Source of the DNA: Kribbibacterium absianum
GTDB lineage: Bacteria; Actinomycetota; Coriobacteriia; Coriobacteriales; Atopobiaceae
Direction of reading: 5' to 3'
DNA: 64,000 bases
Assembly: GCF_030067705.1 (NCBI RefSeq)
Contig: NZ_JASJEX010000001.1
Location: 496,001 to 560,000, forward strand
Positions 53,568 through 61,331 of the stretch are shown here, piece by piece. Each line of letters opens with the position of its first letter. Positions within the stretch are counted from its first letter, which is position 1. Position numbers and translations under genes: made by a program. The notes under the pieces are model-generated. The model saw nothing but the letters and a program-made list of their open reading frames with translations. It did no database searches and was not told the origin of the DNA.

Positions 53568-55301
53568 ATGGAGGAATTGGCGCGGCGTTTCTTCCCGCCC
53601 TACCGGCGCTATCTGATCTGGGGTCCTGTCACCAAGTGCCTGGAGGTGGGCTTCGACCTGCTCACGCCGCTCGTCATCGCGTGGATGATCGACTCCGGGG
53701 TCAACGCGGGCGACACGGACGTGATCTGGCAGGGGGTCGGCCTCCTTGCGGGCATGGCGTTCCTCGGCTTCGGCGTCACGCTCATCTGCCAAAAGATGGC
53801 TTCGCTGGCGAGCCAGGGCGTCGGGACCGACATCCGCGCCGCCCTCATCGAGAAGATGGGCACCTTCTCGGCCGCCGAGCTCGACCGTTTCGGCGCCCCG
53901 ACGCTCGTGACGCGCACCACCAACGACGTCAACCAGCTGCAGCTCGCCATCTCGATGCTCATCCGCCAGCTGATCCGCTGGCCAGCTCTGGCCGTGGGCT
54001 CGGTGGTGTGCGCGCTCGCCATCGACGTGCCGCTCGGCCTCGTGTTCTGCGTGTGCCTGCCGGTGCTCGCGGCGGTGTTCTACCTCGTGATGTCCCGCTC
54101 CGTGCCGTTCTTCGCGGGCATGCAGGCCAAGCTCGACGCGATCGGGCGCCTCGTCCGTGAGACGGCGAGCGGCGTGCGCCCCATCCGCGCGTTCAACCGC
54201 GAGGCGTTCCAGGAGGCGCGGTTCCGCGAGGCGTCGCAGGAACAGGCCGACATGGCCGTGGGTGCGGGCCGCTTGACCGCGCTGCTCTCTCCGGCGACCT
54301 TCCTCGTCATGAACGTGGGCATCGCCTGCGTCCTCTGGCTCGGCGGGGGGTCCGTGACGGCCGGGCGCCTTGAGCAGGGCCAGGTCATGGCGCTCATCGG
54401 CTACATGAACCAGCTGCTCGTGTCCATTGCGTACATCGCCAACCTCGTCGTGATCTTCACGCGCGCCGCAGCGAGCGCCGAGCGTGTGGAGGAGGTCCTG
54501 GCCTGCGAACCCACCGTGACCGACGCGGGCGTCTGCGAGCAGCCGACCGAGACCGGCGCGCCGGTGCTCGAGATGGAGCGCGTGTCGTTCTCGTTCCCGA
54601 ACGCGGGGCGGCCGGCCTTGATGGACGTGTCGCTCGTGCTGGAACCGGGCCAGAGCCTCGGCGTGATCGGCGGCACGGGCTCCGGCAAGAGCGCATTGGC
54701 CTCGCTCGTGCCGCGCCTGTACGACGCGACGGAGGGCAGCGTGCGCGTGGCCGGCCGCGACGTGCGCGACCTGCCGCTGTCCCAGCTTCGGAGACTCGTG
54801 GCCTTTGTGCCCCAGCGGGCGGAGCTGGTGAGCGGCACGGTGCGCGACAACCTCCGCTGGCGCGGCGAGGACGCGACCGACGACGAGCTGTGGGCGGCGC
54901 TCGAGGCCGCCCAGGCAGCCGACTTTGTTCGCCGGCTGCCGGAGGGTCTCGACGCGCCCGTCGAGCCCAACGGCCGCAACTTCTCGGGCGGCCAGCGGCA
55001 GCGGCTCACCGTGGCGCGCGCGCTCGTGGAGCCGTCTGCCCTCGTGGTGCTCGACGACTCGGCGTCGGCCCTCGATTACGCCACGGACGCTGCGCTCCGG
55101 CGGGCGCTCGCGCACCTGCCCGGGTCGCCGGCGCGCCTCGTGATCAGCCAGCGCATCAGTACCGTGAGCTCCTGCGACCAGGTGCTCGTGCTCGACCAGG
55201 GACAGGTCATGGGTCTCGGCACGCACGACGAGCTCCTCGCGGGCTGCCCGCTCTACCGTGAGATCGCGGACTCGCAGCTCCGCCAAGAGGAGGCCGCATG
55301 A
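53568..55301 (+). CDS. ABC exporter half-transporter, subunit A (degenerate ATPase site)
   Basis: This is 577 residues. Six membrane helices (~15-310) and one nucleotide-binding domain (GGTGSGKSALA at ~367; FSGGQRQRL). In Walker B the catalytic Glu is Asp (VVLDDSAS, Asp 497). That is the known hallmark of one half of heterodimeric exporters such as TM287/288. Its ATPase site should be weak. Four-base overlap with subunit B. The substrate is unknown; multidrug or lipid-type export is the family norm. Confidence 0.9.
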   Translation: MEELARRFFPPYRRYLIWGPVTKCLEVGFDLLTPLVIAWMIDSGVNAGDTDVIWQGVGLLAGMAFLGFGVTLICQKMASLASQGVGTDIRAALIEKMGTFSAAELDRFGAPTLVTRTTNDVNQLQLAISMLIRQLIRWPALAVGSVVCALAIDVPLGLVFCVCLPVLAAVFYLVMSRSVPFFAGMQAKLDAIGRLVRETASGVRPIRAFNREAFQEARFREASQEQADMAVGAGRLTALLSPATFLVMNVGIACVLWLGGGSVTAGRLEQGQVMALIGYMNQLLVSIAYIANLVVIFTRAAASAERVEEVLACEPTVTDAGVCEQPTETGAPVLEMERVSFSFPNAGRPALMDVSLVLEPGQSLGVIGGTGSGKSALASLVPRLYDATEGSVRVAGRDVRDLPLSQLRRLVAFVPQRAELVSGTVRDNLRWRGEDATDDELWAALEAAQAADFVRRLPEGLDAPVEPNGRNFSGGQRQRLTVARALVEPSALVVLDDSASALDYATDAALRRALAHLPGSPARLVISQRISTVSSCDQVLVLDQGQVMGLGTHDELLAGCPLYREIADSQLRQEEAA

Positions 55302-57121
55302 CCCCCCGTGAGACAGATCAAAGAGACGAGATCGTCCCACGGGGCCCCCGCACGGGCGCCATCGTTCGTAGGCTCCTTCGGTACGCGCGCCCGCACGCCG
55401 GGCTCGTGACGCTCACCGCCCTCTGCGCGCTCGCCGGCGTGGGCCTCTCGCTCTGGGTGCCCGTGCTTATCGGCGACGCCGTGGACGCCCTGGTCGGCGC
55501 CGGCGACGTGGACTGGGAGTTCCTCGCCTGGTCGGTGCGCACCATCGCGCTCGTGGCGCTCGGCGTCGCGGCGTTCCAGTGGGCGCAGGGCTACGCGAGC
55601 AACCGGCTCTCCTACGAGACGGTCCGCGACCTCCGCAACGCCGCCTACGACAAGCTGCACCGCCTGCCCGTCTCCTACCTCGACACGCACGGTGCCGGCG
55701 ACCTCATCAGCCGCATCGTGAACGACGCGGACGCCGTGGGCGACGGGATCCTCCAAGGCGTCCAGCAACTGCTCACGGGCATCGTGACCATCGTCGGCAC
55801 GCTGCTCTTCATGCTCACGGTGTCGCCGGAGATGACCGTTGTGGTCGTCCTGCTCACGCCCATCTCGATGCTCGGGGCCTGGGCCATCGCGCACTTCTCG
55901 CAGAAGACGTTCGCCGCGCAGCAACAGATCCAGGGGCGCCTCTCGGCCTATACCGAGGAGCATGTCGGCGTCCAGCGGCTGCTCAACCTTTACGGGCGCC
56001 AGGTGGAAGAGCGCGACGGCTTCGGCGCCATCAACGGCGAGCTGTACCAGGTGGGGGAGCGCGCACAGTTCATCGGCTCGCTCACGAACCCCGGGACGAG
56101 GTTCGTGAACAACCTCGTGTACGCGGGCGTCGCGGCCGCCGGCTGCTGTTGCGTGGTCACCGGCATTCCTGGGACGCTCACCGTGGGCGGCGTCCAGAGC
56201 TTCCTCTCCTATGCGACGCAGTACACGAAGCCGTTCAATGAGATCTCCGGCGTCCTCGCGCAGGTGCAGACCGCGCTGGCCGGGGCGGAGCGGCTCTTTG
56301 GGCTCATCGACGCGCCCGAGCAGGAGCCGGACGCCCCGGACGCAAGGGCACTACCGGAACAGGCTCGCGGCGAGGTCGCGTTCCGGGGCGTGACCTTTGG
56401 CTACGACCCCAAGAAGCCCGTGCTCCACAATGTCAGCTGGCACGCGAGCCCCGGCGAGCGCATCGCCGTGGTGGGGCCCACCGGCTGCGGCAAGACGACG
56501 CTCATCAACCTGTTGCTGCGGTTCTACGACGTGGACGAGGGAGCCGTGCTCGTGGACGGGGCGGACGTGCGGAGCCTCAAGCGGGCGAGCCTGCGGGGCG
56601 CTTTCGGCATGGTGCTGCAGGACACGTGGCTCTTCGAGGGGACCGTGCGCGAGAACATCGCCTACGGGTGCCCTGCCGCCACGGACGAGCAGGTGCAGGA
56701 GGCGGCGCGGAGGGCGTTCGCCGACGGGTTCATCGAGCAGTTGCCGAACGGCTACGACACCGTGATCGGCGGGGCGTCCACGCAGCTGTCGCAGGGCCAG
56801 TGCCAGCTCCTGTGCATCGCGCGGGTGATGCTCCGCGACCCGTCCGTCCTTGTGCTGGACGAGGCGACGAGCTCCATCGACACGCGCACCGAGGTGCTCG
56901 TGCAGGCAGCGTTCGATGCGATGGTGGCCGGGCGCACGTCCATCATCGTGGCGCACCGCCTCTCCACGATCCGGCACGCGACCCGCATCCTCGCGATGAA
57001 GGACGGCCACATCGTGGAGCAGGGCACGCACGAGGAGCTCCTCGCCGCAGGCGGTCTCTACGCGCAACTCTACCGCGCTCAGTGGGCGCAGGAAGAGGCC
57101 GAATCCTCCGCCACGGAGTGA
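55298..57121 (+). CDS. ABC exporter half-transporter, subunit B (catalytic)
   Basis: This is 607 residues, six membrane helices and an ATPase domain (GPTGCGKTTLI at ~391; LVLDEATSS with catalytic Glu 522). The signature is LSQGQ rather than LSGGQ, matching the degenerate composite site of a heterodimer. Residues 4-14 are encoded by a family A element directly after the start; the next in-frame start codon lies inside the first membrane helix, so the element is very likely translated. The stop codon is the first three bases of another family A element, so both ends of this gene are made of the same repeat. Confidence 0.9.
   Translation: MTPRETDQRDEIVPRGPRTGAIVRRLLRYARPHAGLVTLTALCALAGVGLSLWVPVLIGDAVDALVGAGDVDWEFLAWSVRTIALVALGVAAFQWAQGYASNRLSYETVRDLRNAAYDKLHRLPVSYLDTHGAGDLISRIVNDADAVGDGILQGVQQLLTGIVTIVGTLLFMLTVSPEMTVVVVLLTPISMLGAWAIAHFSQKTFAAQQQIQGRLSAYTEEHVGVQRLLNLYGRQVEERDGFGAINGELYQVGERAQFIGSLTNPGTRFVNNLVYAGVAAAGCCCVVTGIPGTLTVGGVQSFLSYATQYTKPFNEISGVLAQVQTALAGAERLFGLIDAPEQEPDAPDARALPEQARGEVAFRGVTFGYDPKKPVLHNVSWHASPGERIAVVGPTGCGKTTLINLLLRFYDVDEGAVLVDGADVRSLKRASLRGAFGMVLQDTWLFEGTVRENIAYGCPAATDEQVQEAARRAFADGFIEQLPNGYDTVIGGASTQLSQGQCQLLCIARVMLRDPSVLVLDEATSSIDTRTEVLVQAAFDAMVAGRTSIIVAHRLSTIRHATRILAMKDGHIVEQGTHEELLAAGGLYAQLYRAQWAQEEAESSATE
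55309..55339 (+). repeat. 31-nt family A element, copy 10, translated in exporter subunit B
   Basis: TGAGAC...GTCCCA, consensus core. In frame it encodes ETDQRDEIVP, the same reading frame as in the DUF512 gene. Confidence 0.9.
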
Positions 57122-57149
57122 GACAGATCAAAGAGACGGGATCGTCCCA
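57119..57149 (+). repeat. 31-nt family A element, copy 11
   Basis: TGAGAC...GTCCCA. Starts with the stop codon of exporter subunit B. First of the tandem pair upstream of the RAYT gene. Confidence 0.92.
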
Positions 57150-57160
57150 CGCGACCGGGG

Positions 57161-57191
57161 TGAGACAGATCAAAGAGACAAGACTGTCTCA
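57161..57191 (+). repeat. 31-nt family A element, copy 12
   Basis: TGAGAC...GTCTCA with inner GAGACA/TGTCTC. Eleven bases after copy 11. Followed by a small CCCGG/CCGGG hairpin. Confidence 0.92.
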
Positions 57192-57297
57192 CCCGGCAAC
57201 CGGGTGTCCCTTGTTTATGGAGGTCCCATCAAGGCCTGAAACACGCCTGTAATCTAGGTTCCCACAGACCGCTTCCCGAGGAGACGGAGGAACCCAG

Positions 57298-58050
57298 ATG
57301 GCAGACACCCACCGCGCGCGTTCGGATGCCGACCTGTACCACGTCGTGGCGCGAGGAGTCGGGAGGCAGCTCATCTTCGAGGACGACGCGGACCGCGCCG
57401 CCTACACCGACCTCCTCTATGGGCAGGCGCGCAAGCGGGGCGCGGAGATCGTCGCCCATGCCCTCGTCGAGAACCACACCGACGCCGTCGTCCAGGTGCC
57501 CTACGAACGGCTCGGGGCTTTCATGAAGGTGGTCCTCGGTGCCTATGCACGCTCGTTCAACCGGCGCCACGAGCGAACGGGGCACCTTTTGGAAGGGCCG
57601 TTTCACAGCGAGCCCATCAACGATGACACGTACCTCCTCACCGTGGTGCGCTATGTGCACCAGAACCCCCTCAAAGCAGGGCTCGCGGGCGGCCTTCTGT
57701 ATCCGTGGAGCAGCTACGGGCGCTATCTGGCCGGCGACGGGTCGCCGCTGGTGATGGGGCTCCTCGGGTCCACCGATGCTTTCGTTCGATTCCATGAGGC
57801 GCCGGGGACCCTGTGCGACGGGGTGCGCCCGCCTTTGCCACGGGGAACGGCCAGAAACGCCGAGGCGCTGATCGACGCCGCGAGAGAGGCGCTCGGCGCC
57901 GACCCATCCACGGTGAAAGGGGTGCCGCGCGAGCAGCGTGACGCGTCGCTGCGCCTGTTGGTCGAGACGGGATTCTCGGTGCGCCAAGTGGAGCTCGTGA
58001 CCGGAGTCTCGCACGCGACCGTGCAACGCGTGACAAGCAGGGCCGCATGA
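57298..58050 (+). CDS. REP-associated tyrosine transposase (RAYT), IS200/Y1-like
   Basis: This is 250 residues. Y1-transposase fold: start with DLYHVVARGVGRQL, the motif region VENHTDAVVQVP and VRYVHQNPLKAGL with the likely catalytic Tyr 119, followed by YPWSSYGRYL. A C-terminal helix-turn-helix (~222-247, FSVRQVELVTGVSHATV) is typical of several RAYT groups. The metal-binding HUH motif reads His60-Thr-Asp62, not HUH. RAYTs are single-copy host-vertical transposases that mobilise REP palindromes. Two tandem family A elements lie upstream and two inverted ones downstream, and the stop codon is the start of the third. ATG 57298 has GGAGACGGAGG. Confidence 0.88.
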   Translation: MADTHRARSDADLYHVVARGVGRQLIFEDDADRAAYTDLLYGQARKRGAEIVAHALVENHTDAVVQVPYERLGAFMKVVLGAYARSFNRRHERTGHLLEGPFHSEPINDDTYLLTVVRYVHQNPLKAGLAGGLLYPWSSYGRYLAGDGSPLVMGLLGSTDAFVRFHEAPGTLCDGVRPPLPRGTARNAEALIDAAREALGADPSTVKGVPREQRDASLRLLVETGFSVRQVELVTGVSHATVQRVTSRAA

Positions 58051-58078
58051 GACGATCTCGTCTCTTTGATCTGTCCCA
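58048..58078 (-). repeat. 31-nt family A element, copy 13
   Basis: Inverted copy; its first three bases on the plus strand (TGA) are the RAYT stop codon. Consensus core. Confidence 0.92.
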
Positions 58079-58090
58079 CCCCGACGGGCA

Positions 58091-58121
58091 TGAGACAGTC
58101 CTGTCTCTTTGATCTGTCTCA
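58091..58121 (-). repeat. 31-nt family A element, copy 14
   Basis: Inverted copy 12 bases after copy 13. On its own strand the inner hairpin is GAGACAG/CTGTCTC, the compensated version also seen at 28422. Confidence 0.92.
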
Positions 58122-58127
58122 CAAAGA

Positions 58128-58155
58128 AAGGCCCGGAGCCGTGGCTCCGGGCCTT
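58128..58155 (-). terminator. Terminator of tRNA-Pro
   Basis: AAGGCCCGGAGCC (58128-58140) pairs perfectly with GGCTCCGGGCCTT (58143-58155). On the minus strand it is followed by TTTCTTTG, ending the tRNA transcript. Confidence 0.85.
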
Positions 58156-58165
58156 GATGTTCCAC

Positions 58166-58242
<77 letters not shown>

Positions 58243-58294
58243 TGGATGCAACGAAGGGAACTTTAGCATTGCCCCGTTGCCGGTGCAAGCTCAA

Positions 58295-58870
58295 TCACAA
58301 AACGTCGGGCGCGCCCTTCATCGCCGCCTCGAACTCGTCGTAGCTCACGACCTCCGTTCCGAAGCACCGGCGGAAGTACTCGAGCCCCTCGGCCTCGTCG
58401 CCGATCAGGAACGTCATCGTCGCGTCCGCCACGCACACGCTCCGATAGTTGAGGAAGAACGCCGAGGCCAGCGTGTGGAGCACGCAGATGTTGGTGTCCC
58501 AGCCGATCGCCACCACGGTGTCCACGCCCAACTCGCGCAGGGTCAGGTCGAGGTCGGTCTGGAAGAACGCCGAGTAGCGACGCTTGGGAATCGTGATGTC
58601 CTCCGGCTGAGGGCCGAGAGCGGCGGCGGTCTGCGCCTCGGTCGTGCCAGCCAGACCGTGGTCGCCCCACAGCGCCAGCTCCGTGTCCAGGCCGGGACGG
58701 TGCGCGTCGTTGCAGTAGATCACCGGGACGCCCGCGTCATGGCAGAGCGCGACGGTCTTCGTGCAGGCGTCGAGGAACGCGGCCTTCGTCTCGTCCTCGG
58801 CCGCGTCGGACAGGCCTCCCTCACAGACGTCGATGACGAGCAGGGCGGTGCGGGTGGGGTCGAACGGCAT
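58295..58870 (-). CDS. Cysteine hydrolase, isochorismatase-like
   Basis: This is 191 residues. ALLVIDVCEGG at the start has the catalytic Asp, the Lys/Arg strip around IPKRRYSAFFQTDLD and the nucleophile region GWDTNICVLHTLASAF (Cys ~128). This is the nicotinamidase/isochorismatase fold. The substrate is not assignable; nicotinamidase is one option, but the metal-binding histidines of PncA are not clearly present. The start at 58870 has GAGGAAC upstream. Divergent from the next gene. Confidence 0.85.
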   Translation of the reverse strand: MPFDPTRTALLVIDVCEGGLSDAAEDETKAAFLDACTKTVALCHDAGVPVIYCNDAHRPGLDTELALWGDHGLAGTTEAQTAAALGPQPEDITIPKRRYSAFFQTDLDLTLRELGVDTVVAIGWDTNICVLHTLASAFFLNYRSVCVADATMTFLIGDEAEGLEYFRRCFGTEVVSYDEFEAAMKGAPDVL

Positions 58871-58952
58871 AGGGTTCCTCCAATATCCAGGGGACTTCGC
58901 GCATGCGCTATCATAACCCAGCCTTTTAGCCCTCTTTAGATCGGAGGCGCCC

Positions 58953-59315
58953 ATGGGTCGCGCCATCGCGCTCTGCCTGTTCCCTGCGCTCCTCGCCTGC
59001 CTTTCCCTCGCGCTCGCGTTCGAGAGCGCCCTCGCCGGCCTCTCCTGGATCGTCGTCGCCGTCATCAGCGCCGCCGGCGTGTGTTTCGCCCTCAGCTGTG
59101 TGCGCATGGTGGGCGGCCAGATGATGGGCTCGTTCCGCAAGGAGCTCCAGCGCCGCGGCGGGGCCGAGAAGGACGTCGTGTCCCAGGAGGAGGCCGGCAG
59201 CCGCACGAGGAGCGCGCTGGCCCTCGGCGGCGTCGGTGCCGTCCTTCTCGCTGCCGGGTTCCTGCTCGGCGGCGCCCCGCTCGTGAGCATCCTCAGCTTC
59301 CTTGCCACCCTCTAG
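58953..59315 (+). CDS. Small membrane protein, hypothetical
   Basis: This is 120 residues. Two hydrophobic segments at the N-terminus (~4-22 and ~30-48), a basic/acidic loop with FRKELQRRGG, and a final hydrophobic stretch (~88-118). No family recognised. ATG 58953 has ATCGGAGG. TATCAT at about 58910 is a possible -10 box. Confidence 0.6.
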   Translation: MGRAIALCLFPALLACLSLALAFESALAGLSWIVVAVISAAGVCFALSCVRMVGGQMMGSFRKELQRRGGAEKDVVSQEEAGSRTRSALALGGVGAVLLAAGFLLGGAPLVSILSFLATL

Positions 59316-59419
59316 ACCGCCCGGGGCACGCGCGGAGGGGCCAAGCGCGTCCACGTGTCGGCCTTGCGGTGGCTACAAAACCGTAAGGCTCCCTGAGAAC
59401 GCCCCCGCACCCGCTCGCG

Positions 59420-59446
59420 TACACTGGCTAGTTGTGTCATCGACAC
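59420..59446 (+). promoter_or_regulatory. Probable -10 box and inverted repeat before the PgsA-like gene
   Basis: TACACT (59420-59425), the same -10 sequence as at pyrR, followed by GTGTC (59434-59438) and GACAC (59442-59446), perfect 5-bp arms that could be an operator or early hairpin. No clear -35 box. Confidence 0.4.
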
Positions 59447-59482
59447 CTGTGGCAAGATCCATCCGGCCGAAAGGCTCACAAC

Positions 59483-60178
59483 TTGAACCTCCATCAGTTC
59501 CTTGAGGACAAGATTCACGCCGAGGACCCCGACGCCCCGGTGGGGACCTCCAACAATCCCTCCTGGAAGATCCTCACCGTGGCCAACTTCATCACGATGG
59601 CCCGCATCGTGCTCACGGTGGTCTTCCTCGTGCTCTTCGTGCAGCAGTTCAACCGCGTCGCGTGCCTCGCGATCTACGCGGTCGCCGCGTCCACGGACTT
59701 CCTCGACGGGCAGATCGCGCGGCGCACCCAGACCGTGAGCTGGTTCGGCAAGCTGCTCGACCCGGCGGTGGACCGCTTCCTGCTCTTCACTGGCGTGCTC
59801 GGCCTGTGCGTGGTGGGGGAGCTGCCCGTGTGGATCCCCGTCCTCGTTATCGGCCGCGACGTGGCGCTCGCCGTCGGCATGGCGCTCCTGCAGCGCTACC
59901 GCAAGCGCCCGGTGGACGTGCTCTTCATCGGCAAGGTGGCCACGGCGCTCCTGCTGGCCGGCTTCAGCTGGATGCTCCTCGACCTGCCGGTGGTCCCGGG
60001 CTGGGGGCTCGTCGACGTCGGCTGGCTGCCGCTCCTCAACTCCACCGCCGCCTGCCCGGCCATCCTGGTGGTCTACGCCGGCGTGGTGGTCTCCATGGTC
60101 ACAGGCGTGCTCTATTTCATGGAGGGCTTCCAGATCCGTGACGAGGCGCTCGAGGAGGGCGGGCGAGATGAGGCGTAG
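59483..60178 (+). CDS. CDP-alcohol phosphatidyltransferase, PgsA-like
   Basis: This is 231 residues from TTG 59483, the first start with a ribosome-like site (GAAAGG); upstream in-frame codons are in the leader. The family motif reads DFLDGQIARR...GKLLDPAVDR, with the four Asp residues that bind CDP-alcohol and metal. Several membrane helices follow. Likely makes phosphatidylglycerophosphate or a similar phospholipid. Overlaps the next gene by 11 bases. Confidence 0.85.
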   Translation: MNLHQFLEDKIHAEDPDAPVGTSNNPSWKILTVANFITMARIVLTVVFLVLFVQQFNRVACLAIYAVAASTDFLDGQIARRTQTVSWFGKLLDPAVDRFLLFTGVLGLCVVGELPVWIPVLVIGRDVALAVGMALLQRYRKRPVDVLFIGKVATALLLAGFSWMLLDLPVVPGWGLVDVGWLPLLNSTAACPAILVVYAGVVVSMVTGVLYFMEGFQIRDEALEEGGRDEA

Positions 60179-61268
60179 CGCCCCGTTCCTCATGGCCGCC
60201 CTCACGGCCGTCGCGCTCTTCCTTGCCCCGGTGCCCGCGCACGCCGACGCCGTCACGCCCTCGTTCGCGGACGACCTCGAGGCCCAGTCCTGGCTCCTCA
60301 CAGACTCACGGGGCAGGGTGCTCGCGTCTGCGAACGCCGACAAGTCCATGGAGCCGGCCTCGACCACCAAGATCATGACGGCTATGGTGGTCCTCGACTC
60401 GGGCGTCTCGATGGACACCGCCTACACGGTGCCAGAGATGCCGAGCGACTGGGAGAATCCCCAGCTTGCGGGCTACGAAGCGGGCACCACTGCCACCGTC
60501 CGGGACCTCCTCGAGGTCATGCTCGTCTACTCCGCCAACGACGCCGCGCAGACGCTCGCCGTCGGGCTGGCGGGCTCCATCGACGCCTTTGCGGACCTCA
60601 TGAACCAGAAGGCGCACGAGATCGGCATGACGGCGACAACCTTCAAGAACCCCTCCGGCATGGAGGAGGCGGGCCACACGAGCACCGCGACCGACCTCGT
60701 GACCATGGGCCGCTACGCCCTTGACAACTATCCCTTCATCGCTCGGATGGTGCGGACGCACGAGGTGACGGTCCCCGTCAACGGCGTGGACAAGGCCTTC
60801 GAATCCACCGACGCGCTCATGCCCGTGTACCCGGCCCTCATCGGCATCAAGACGGGCGCCGTCAGCGCTGGCTACGCGTTCCTCGGGGCCGCACGGTCCG
60901 ACGGCGTGACCCTGTACAGCTGCGTGCTCGGCTGCCCCACCCCCTGGGGGCGTTTCCAGGACACGCTCGACCTGATGCAATGGGCCTATGCCCGCTACGC
61001 GAGCCTCACCTTCGCCAAGGAGGGCCAGGTGCTCGGGTGGCGCCCGTTCGCCTTCCGTTTCGGCTACATGGTGCCGGTGGTCTGGGACCAGACCGTCTCC
61101 GGGCCGGTGTGGCCCGACGGCGGCGCGACCACCTACTCCCGCGTCGTTCCTGCCTCGGACCAGCTCATGGTCCCCGGCGAGCAGTGCGGCGCATCGCTCT
61201 GGACGCAGGACGGCCGCACAGTGGCCGCCGGGTCGCTCTCGGTCGCCCGGGCGGTCGTTCGGGCATAA
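60168..61268 (+). CDS. D-alanyl-D-alanine carboxypeptidase (class A/C low-MW PBP)
   Basis: This is 366 residues. Signal peptide (~1-26, cut after AHA), then the S11 serine active-site STTK (Ser 65, Lys 68), YSANDA (Ser ~122) and KTGAVSAGY (~227). It trims the terminal D-Ala of peptidoglycan pentapeptides. The C-terminal domain after ~265 is a beta-rich extension; no membrane anchor is seen at the very end. ATG 60168 lies in the end of the pgsA-like gene, so it is translationally coupled. Confidence 0.93.
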   Translation: MRRSAPFLMAALTAVALFLAPVPAHADAVTPSFADDLEAQSWLLTDSRGRVLASANADKSMEPASTTKIMTAMVVLDSGVSMDTAYTVPEMPSDWENPQLAGYEAGTTATVRDLLEVMLVYSANDAAQTLAVGLAGSIDAFADLMNQKAHEIGMTATTFKNPSGMEEAGHTSTATDLVTMGRYALDNYPFIARMVRTHEVTVPVNGVDKAFESTDALMPVYPALIGIKTGAVSAGYAFLGAARSDGVTLYSCVLGCPTPWGRFQDTLDLMQWAYARYASLTFAKEGQVLGWRPFAFRFGYMVPVVWDQTVSGPVWPDGGATTYSRVVPASDQLMVPGEQCGASLWTQDGRTVAAGSLSVARAVVRA

Positions 61269-61331
61269 CAGGGTGAGACACCGTCGTCCGGCACGTGCCG
61301 GCCGCATCCCGCACAGCCCCGAGGAGGACCC

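Noticed and set aside
57119-58121. Complete insertion sequence with terminal inverted repeats and target duplication
   Set aside because: The flanking pairs are members of a dispersed family also found without a transposase, and no target-site duplication was seen. RAYT with REPs fits better.
61274-61304. TGAGAC followed by CCGGCACGTGCCGG upstream of the GcvT-like gene
   Set aside because: It begins like family A but lacks the right-hand end and the core. The CCGGCACGTGCCGG palindrome alone is not enough for a call.
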